Assembly (NCBI GenBank): GCA_033239005.1
Contig: BSQZ01000015.1
Coordinates: forward strand, 6,389,001-6,453,000
DNA: 64,000 bases
Direction: 5' to 3'
DNA from: Lamellibrachia satsuma
Taxonomy: Eukaryota > Annelida > Polychaeta > Sabellida > Siboglinidae
In this document: piece after piece, positions 54,101 to 63,100 of the stretch
How the letters are laid out: every line of letters starts with the position of its first letter
How positions within the stretch are numbered: position 1 is the stretch's first letter
Made by a program: the position numbers and the translations under genes
The notes under the pieces: model-generated
Databases searched by the model: none
The model's input: only the letters and a program-made list of their open reading frames with translations
Told to the model about the DNA's origin: nothing

Positions 54101-57100
54101 ATTTTAACCAAGTTTACTCAACAGAATACAAAACGGTTCTGTGACAATGTATAAATGTAATATTTCACAACACTGAAAAGCTGATCATGAATGTTTCATC
54201 ATGGATTAGACATCTCACCTTTCTTCGTCCTGTTTTATCTTTAACTTCTTGTTTTTCTGTTCTTCAATCTGGTTCAACATAATCAGGTAAGATTAAATAT
54301 CAGCAGTGGCTCCAATTATAACTGATATGCATGCATTATCAATCCTGTACATGTTAATTGTCATTTCTTTGAGCACTCAATGAAACTTTTTGTCATAATT
54401 TTGGATAAATTTAACAACATTTCAGTTACATAGTTGTGCAACATTATCTGAGAACACACTTCACATATCACTTACACTGCATACATTGCCTGAGAACACA
54501 CATCACGTATCACTTACACTGCATACATTGCCTGAGAACACACATCAGGCATCACTTACACTGCATACATTGCCTGAGAACACACATCAGGCATCACTTA
54601 CACTGCATACATTGTCTGAGAACACACATCAGGCATCACTTACACTGCATACATTGTCTGAGAACACACATCAGGCATCACTTACACTGCATACATTGTC
54701 TGAGAACACACATCAGGCATCACTTACACTGCATACATTGCCTGAGAACACACATCAGGCATCACTTACACTGCATACATTGTCTGAGAACACACATCAG
54801 GCATCACTTACACTGCATACATTGTCTGAGAACACACATCAGGCATCACTTACACTGCATACATTGCCTGAGAACACACATCACGTATCACTTACACTGC
54901 ATACATTGTCTGAGAACACACATCAGGCATCACTTACACTGCATACATTGTCTGAGAACACACATCAGGCATCACTTACACTGCATACATTGCCTGAGAA
55001 CACACATCAGGCATCACTTACACTGCATACATTGTCTGAGAACACACATCAGGCATCACTTACACTGCATACATTGTCTGAGAACACACATCAGGCATCA
55101 CTTACACTGCATACACTGCCTGAGAACACACATCAGGCATCACTTACACTGCATACATTGTCTGAGAACACACATCAGGCATCACTTACACTGCATACAT
55201 TGTCTGAGAACACACATCAGGCATCACTTACACTGCATACATTGTCTGAGAACACACATCAGGCATCACTTACACTGCATACATTGCCTGAGAACACACA
55301 TCAGGCATCACTTACACTGCATACATTGTCTGAGAACAAACATCAGGCATCACTTACACTGCATACATTGTCTGAGAACACACATCAGGCATCACTTACA
55401 CTGCATACATTGTCTGAGAACACACATCAGGCATCACTTACACTGCATACATTGTCTGAGAACACACATCAGGCATCACTTACACTGCATACATTGCCTG
55501 AGAACACACATCAGGCATCACTTACACTGCATACATTGTCTGAGAACACACATCAGGCATCACTTACACTGCATACATTGTCTGAGAACACACATCAGGC
55601 ATCACTTACACTGCATACATTGTCTGAGAACGCACATCAGGCAACACTTACACTACATACATTGTCTGAGAACGCACATCAGGCATCACTTACACTGCAT
55701 ACATTGCCTGAGAACACACATCACGTATCACTTACACTGCATACATTGCCTGAGAACACACATCAGGCATCACTTACACTGCATACATTGTCTGAGAACA
55801 CACATCAGGCATCACTTACACTGCATACATTGTCTGAGAACACACATCAGGCAACACTTACACTACATACATTGTCTGAGAACGCACATCAGGCATCACT
55901 TACACTGCATACATTGCCTAAGAACACATATCAGGCATCACTTACACTGCATACATTGCCTGAGAACACACATCACGTATCACTTACACTGCATACATTG
56001 TCTGAGAACACATATCAGGCATCACTTACACTGCATACATTGCCTGAGAACACACATCACGTATCACTTACACTGCATACATTGCCTGAGAACACACATC
56101 ACGTATCACTTACACTGCATACATTGCCTGAGAACACACATCAGGCATCACTTACACTGCATACATTGCCTGAGAACACACATCAGGCATCACTTACACT
56201 ACATACATTGCCTGAGAACACACATCACGTATCACTTACACTGCATACATTGTCTGAGAACAAACATCAGACATCACTTACACTGCATACATTGCCTGAG
56301 AACGCACATCAGGCATCACTTACACTGCATACATTGTCTGAGAACGCACATCACGTATCACTTACACTGCATACATTGCCTGAGAACACACATCATGCAA
56401 CACTTACACTGCATACATTGCCTGAGAACACACATCAGGCATCACTTACACTGCATACATTGCCTGAGAACGCACATCACGTATCACTTACATTGCATAC
56501 ATTGTCTCAGAACGCACATCAGGCATCACTTACACTGCATACATTGCCTGAGAACACACATCACGTATCACTTACACTGCATACATTGTCTGAGAACACA
56601 CATCAGGCAACACTTACACTGCATACATTGCCTGAGAACACACATCACGTATCACTTACACTGCATACATTGTCTGAGAACACACATCAGGCATCACTTA
56701 CACTGCATACATTGCCTGAGAACACACATTACATATCACTTACACTGCATACATTGCCTGAGAACACACATCACGTATCACTTACGCTGCATACATTGCC
56801 TGAGAACACACATCACATATCACTTACACTGCATACATTGCCTGAGAACACACATCACGTATCACTTACGCTGCATACATTGTCTGAGAACACACATCAG
56901 GCATCACTTACACTGCATACATTGCCTGAGAACACACATCACGTATCACTTACACTGCATACATTGTCTGAGAACACACAACAGGCATCACTTACACTGC
57001 ATACATTGCCTGAGAACACACATCAGGCATCACTTACACTGCATACATTGTCTGAGAACGCACATCAGGCATCACTTACACTGCATACATTGTCTGAGAA

Positions 57101-60100
57101 CGCACATCACGTATCACTTACACTGCATACATTGCCTGAGAACACACATCACGTATCACTTACACTGCATACATTGTCTGAGAACACACATCAGGCAACA
57201 CTTACACTGCATACATTGCCTGAGAACACACATCACGTATCACTTACACTGCATACATTGTCTGAGAACACACATCAGGCATCACTTACACTGCATACAT
57301 TGCCTGAGAACACACATCACATATCACTTACACTGCATACATTGCCTGAGAACACACATCACGTATCACTTACGCTGCATACATTGCCTGAGAACACACA
57401 TCACATATCACTTACACTGCATACATTGCCCGAGAACGCACATCAAGTATCACTTACGCTGCATACATTGTCTGAGAACACACATCAGGCATCACTTACA
57501 CTGCATACATTGCCTGAGAACACACATCAGGCATCACTTACACTGCATACATTGTCTGAGAACGCACATCAGGCATCACTTACACTGCATACATTGTCTG
57601 AGAACGCACATCACGTATCACTTACACTGCATACATTGTCTGAGAACGCACATCAGGCATCACTTACACTGCATACATTGCCTGAGAACACACATCAGGC
57701 ATCACTTACACTGCATACACTGCCTGAGAACACACATCAGACATCACTTACACTGCATAAATTGCCTGAGAACACACATCAGGCATCACTTACACTACAT
57801 ACATTGCCTGAGAACACACATCAGGCATCACTTACACTGCATATATTGTCTGAGAACACACATCACGTATCACTTACACTGCATACATTGCCTGAGAACG
57901 CACATCACGTATCACTTACACTGCATACATTGCCTGAGAACACACATCACGTATCACTTACACTGCATACATTGCCTGAGAACACACATCAGGTATCACT
58001 TACACTGCATACATTGCCTGAGAACGCACATCACGTATCACTTACACTGCATACATTGCCTGAGAACGCACATCAGGCATCACTTACACTGCATACATTG
58101 CCTGAGAACGCACATCACGTATCACTTACACTGCATACATTGCCTGAGAACGCACATCAGGCATCACTTACACTGCATACATTGCCTGAGAACACACATC
58201 AGGCCTCACTTACACTGCATACATTGCCTGAGAACACACATCAGGCATCACTTACACTGCATAAATTGCCTGAGAACACACATCAGGCATCACCTACACT
58301 GCATACACCGCCATCTGGTGGTAACACAGTAACATGTAAGTCTGATAGAACAGTGCAGCCAAAATGTTATTCAGATTTGCTGGACGTGTAAAGGAAATAA
58401 TTATATCACTTAGAACAGTAATGAGTCGCAAAGGTGGTTTTGAGAAGTAATGTCTTGCCTGTTTTAGCAGTTCCGCCTGATATGACATCTGCTTCTCCTT
58501 GTGCGTCTGTCGAGACTCGTCACCCCCCAGACCGCCTGGTCCTGACATCGCGGCCGCACCATTTGACCTGCACACACCAAAATGTAACAGTGAGAAAACC
58601 GTCTCAAACAACACCATTCAACGCACACTTCCAACAAATTACAACACGCTAAACATCTAAGTTTCTGTTGGAAAATGTGTTCATGGTTTTGTTAGAAATA
58701 CACTATTGACTGATTGGCTGTGCATGTTATATAGTAACAAAGAAGACTTTCATGGTGAGTTGCAGTGACAACAACGCTCTTCAATTAACAAGCCTATCTG
58801 GCCTTTAACATTTTTAATTTGGTGACGCACGCTGGATACATAATGCTGTGGACCAGGCAGAACAGAGCAGAAGCGAATACAGAAAAAGGTCTCACATGTC
58901 ATTGAAGTTAGGCCGAGGGTTGGGTTGCGTGGGCACCATGGGTGATTGTTCAGAGGCATACATAGGCTGTGGGGTGTAACCAACCCTACCAGACATTGGA
59001 GGTGCAGCTGAAAAGATACAAGGCACATGGTATGTTAAGATATCAACCAGCTCTCTATCATTATTTGACTTAGTAAAGCAACAAAATATAAACAACACAA
59101 AACCTAAGTATACATAACAGGAGCTACATTCTTTTGTAAAGACGTGTTCCCCTGTAATCTGCTGGCAATGTAAATTATGCAGTTCCTTTTGAAGCGACAT
59201 AATTTTTTGATAATTTTCAAATAAATGGGTATGCTGATTTGCATAAAACCTTTGTTTTGAGGTAGTCATGGTCACAAACACAATGCAGACTCACTTGCTG
59301 GCAGACTGGGGTCGAGCAGGCTTTTGGAGCCGTAATAGTGGTACGCCTGGTCCATCTGGTTGGCATAGCTTGGTATACCCGGCATACTCAGTAAACTCCT
59401 TCAATAAACCAAACAGATGACATAGTTCGGTACATCTGGCATACTTGTTAACTCCGTCAATAAACCAAACATATGACATCGTTCGGTACATCTGGCATAC
59501 TAGTTAACTACTTCAATAAACCAAACTGATGGCATAGCTTGGTACACCCAGCATACTCAGTAAACTCCTTCAATAAACCAAACAGATGACATAGTTCAGT
59601 ACATCTGGCATACTTGTTAACTCTGTCAATAAACCAATCAGATGACATAGTTCGGTACATCTGGTATACTAGTTAACTCCTTCAATAAACCAAACTGATG
59701 GCATAACTTGGTACACCCAGCATACTCAGTAAACTCCTTCAATAAACCAAACAGATGACATAGTTCGGTACATCTGGCATACTTGTTAACTCCGTCAATA
59801 AACCAAACATATGACATAGTTCGGTACATCTGGTATACTAGTTAACTCCTTCAATAAACCAAACTGATGGCATAGCTTGGTACACCCAGCATACTCAGTA
59901 AACTCCTTCAATAAACCAAACAGATGACATAGTTCGGTACATCTGGTATACTAGTTAACTCCTTCAATAAACCAAACTGATGGCATAGCTTGGTACACCC
60001 AGCATACTCAGTAAACTCCTTCAATAAACCAAACAGATGACATAGTTTGGTACATCTGGTATACTAGTTAACTCCTTCAATAAACCAAACTGATGGCATA

Positions 60101-63100
60101 GCTTGGTACACCCAGCATACTCAGTAAACTCCTTCAATAAACCAAACAGATGACATAGTTTGGTACATCTGGTATACTAGTTAACTCCTTCAATAAACCA
60201 AACTGATGGCATAGCTTGGTACACCCAGCATACCCAGTAAACTCCTTCAATAAACCAAACTGATGGCATAGCTTGGTACACCCAGCATATTCAGTAAACT
60301 CCTTCAATAAACCAAACTGATGGCATAGCTTGGTACACCCGGCATACTCAGTGTATCAATAAACCAAACATGACATAGTTCGGTACATCTGGCATACTAG
60401 TTAACTCCTTCAATAAACCAAAGAGATTGTATACCGAGTAAACTCTTTCGATATGCCAAACAAAAAAATAACAGACAGAAAAGACTCAACAAACTTTAAT
60501 ATATTTAAAGATGTAACTACCAGTGTTTTCAATGATGACATTTGAAAAAATTATTTATAACACTTTTGCAAAACAGTGCATTTGATAGGTTTGAATCATT
60601 ATACATGATCGATTCCTCAAAGAAATGTTATGTGTGAGTACCCCAAGCCCGGTGGTCCAACATCAAACCTAACAGACTAATAGATGTGGTGGTCATAATA
60701 ATACCAGGGTTGATTAGACATCTAGGTCAGTCTGCCCAGATGTTTTATTTTGTTATTGTTTAACCTAAGTGATCAGTATTACTAGAAAAGACAATACTCG
60801 AGAGACACTGCCAAAGACATTGCCATCAATCTATACAGTGTGGACACAGCTACTCATAAAACAGGGAAGTTGTCATGTATTCCCTAGTCTAGTCACGCCG
60901 TGCTAATTGTGCTGCCATCTGGAGGAGTTGCAGAATAAAGATTTCCGTGTTGTCACATGGCGTATCATGTCATCTTAATACATCTCTGTAAATACTCACC
61001 GTTGTCCATATACAAGCACTTGTGACAAGTCCGTGAGAGAGTAAGTGAGGGAGTGAGTGAGTGCGTGCGTGCATGTGACTGAGTGAGTAGATGGGTGAGT
61101 TTGGACTAGGGGGTAACTTACGATGGCTGTGGCCCTGGGCTCATGGTAGGTTGACCGAGGGGCTCATATAGCCCCTCAAACCCTCGCTCCAGTATCCCAT
61201 TTGTGCCCCTAGTCGGGGGCAATCTTTCAGGAGGTTGTCTGTCAAACAGAGCACATTCAAAACTTACTGAATGTAACTTACTGAATCTAACTGTACCATC
61301 CATGTTCAGGGTCTTCTGTGACTTATTACTCACCTAGGTCCCTCCTCACCTAGCTCCTTCCTCACCCAGGTCCCTCCTCACCTAGCTCCCTCCTCACCCA
61401 GGTCCTTCCTTACCTAGGTCCCTCCTCACCTAACTCCTTCCGCACCCAGCGCCCTCCTCACCTAGCTCCGTCCTCACCCAGGACCCTCCTCACCTAGGTC
61501 CCTCCTCACCTAGCTCCTTCCTCACCCAGGTCCCTCCTCACCTAGCTCCCTCCTCACCCAGGTCCTTCCTCACCTAGGTCCCTCCTCACCTAGGTCCTTT
61601 CTCAGTTCCATTCTTTTACTCATCTCATGTCAGACTTATTTCATGAAATCTTTATATCAAACCTATCTAGTATTGACTATGACATGTTAGCTCATTTGTA
61701 CAAATTTGTTGTTTAGTTTCGATGAAATCATAGGACAAACTAATATATTATTTTTGACAGTGTCCTGTCCAAATCTGGTAAAAATGGATCCTGCTCTATA
61801 TACTATAACATAAGGCTATATCCAATAACATAAGGCTATATACTATAACATAAGGCTATATACAGTCGAGCCTCATTATAACGTGGTGGTCGGGGTCCAC
61901 GATTTCAGACCGCGCTGTATACGAGGCACGATAGGTGTTCCCATATCTGCCACCAGGGAGCTACTAAACAACAGCGATCGCCACCTGCTACACCCAGTCC
62001 AAGAACACTGTCGAAGCCACTGTGTGTTTGCAGCACTGTCTTATACGCCAATACGCAGTTTATAGAGCTTATTAAACGATTCAACTAGCATCAACGTGTA
62101 TTATTTTTAAATGTTGAATCTTGAACTGAATAACATACATGTATGTATACTGTTATGGAACAGATCTGCTACAATGACGATGTACTGGACCAATAGGCCT
62201 ACGAATCGAAAATTATAACCCGGACCTAAGCAGCCAAAAATGTCTATGTATACGTATATGTAAGATGATTAAACATAGAAAATGACAATAGGTAGAATTA
62301 ATAATTGCTTAACTTCATCTTTCAACCGATCTCTCGACCGAAGCATAAATTTATGACTCACCACTTAACATCGATTCATCGTTTCATATGCAGATGGCGA
62401 ATTCGCATTTTTGCACACCGGTAGCGCCTTGGGTTAGCATTTGGCATGTTGGTTTCGCGTTGCGAAAACGATTAGATTTATGATGCAACGGAAGCATGCC
62501 ATTTCACCCCAGCGTTATATTGGTATTGCATACAGTATACTGAATTGCATTTAAGACTGTTTTTCTGATTCTTACGAGAGGCGTATTTGCGAATCTCGAG
62601 CAAGCAAAGCCAGTGACAGCGATTGATGTTGGTGGCAGCACAAAACAAACAACACGTTCATTGACATTGTTCACCTAATGTTTCTTGAGAATTGTCAAAG
62701 CAATTCTAAGTAGGTTTAAGCAGGTCCATTTGGCATTTCCCCTGGTGACAGAAAAACCAGGGTCCATGACCGACCGCCTTATATCCGAATCCACGTAATA
62801 ACGGGGCACGTAATAATGAGGCGTGACTGTACAATAACATAAGGTATATACTATGACATAAGGCTATATACTATAACATAAGGCTATATACTATAACATA
62901 AGGCTATATACTATAACATAAGGCTACTTCACACTTTCATAAGTTAACTCATCTAACGATCAAAGTCAGTTCTTTCGATGATTTTAACAAAAGCATGCAA
63001 CCTTCTATGAAACCAACTGCACGTTACCTAAATTACTCACACACTATAGAGGTGAGTATCAATGGATACAATTTGTGATAGGCTATTTGAATTGAGGAGG

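Noticed and set aside
54440..58315. CRISPR-like regular repeat array
   Set aside because: The units are contiguous and nearly identical, with no unique spacers, in an animal gene.
54436..58391. Two overlapping plus-strand open frames of about 1,300 residues
   Set aside because: They are the 42-bp (14-codon) minisatellite read in two frames. It lies in a CSPP1 intron on the opposite strand, and both frames change only as the repeat does.
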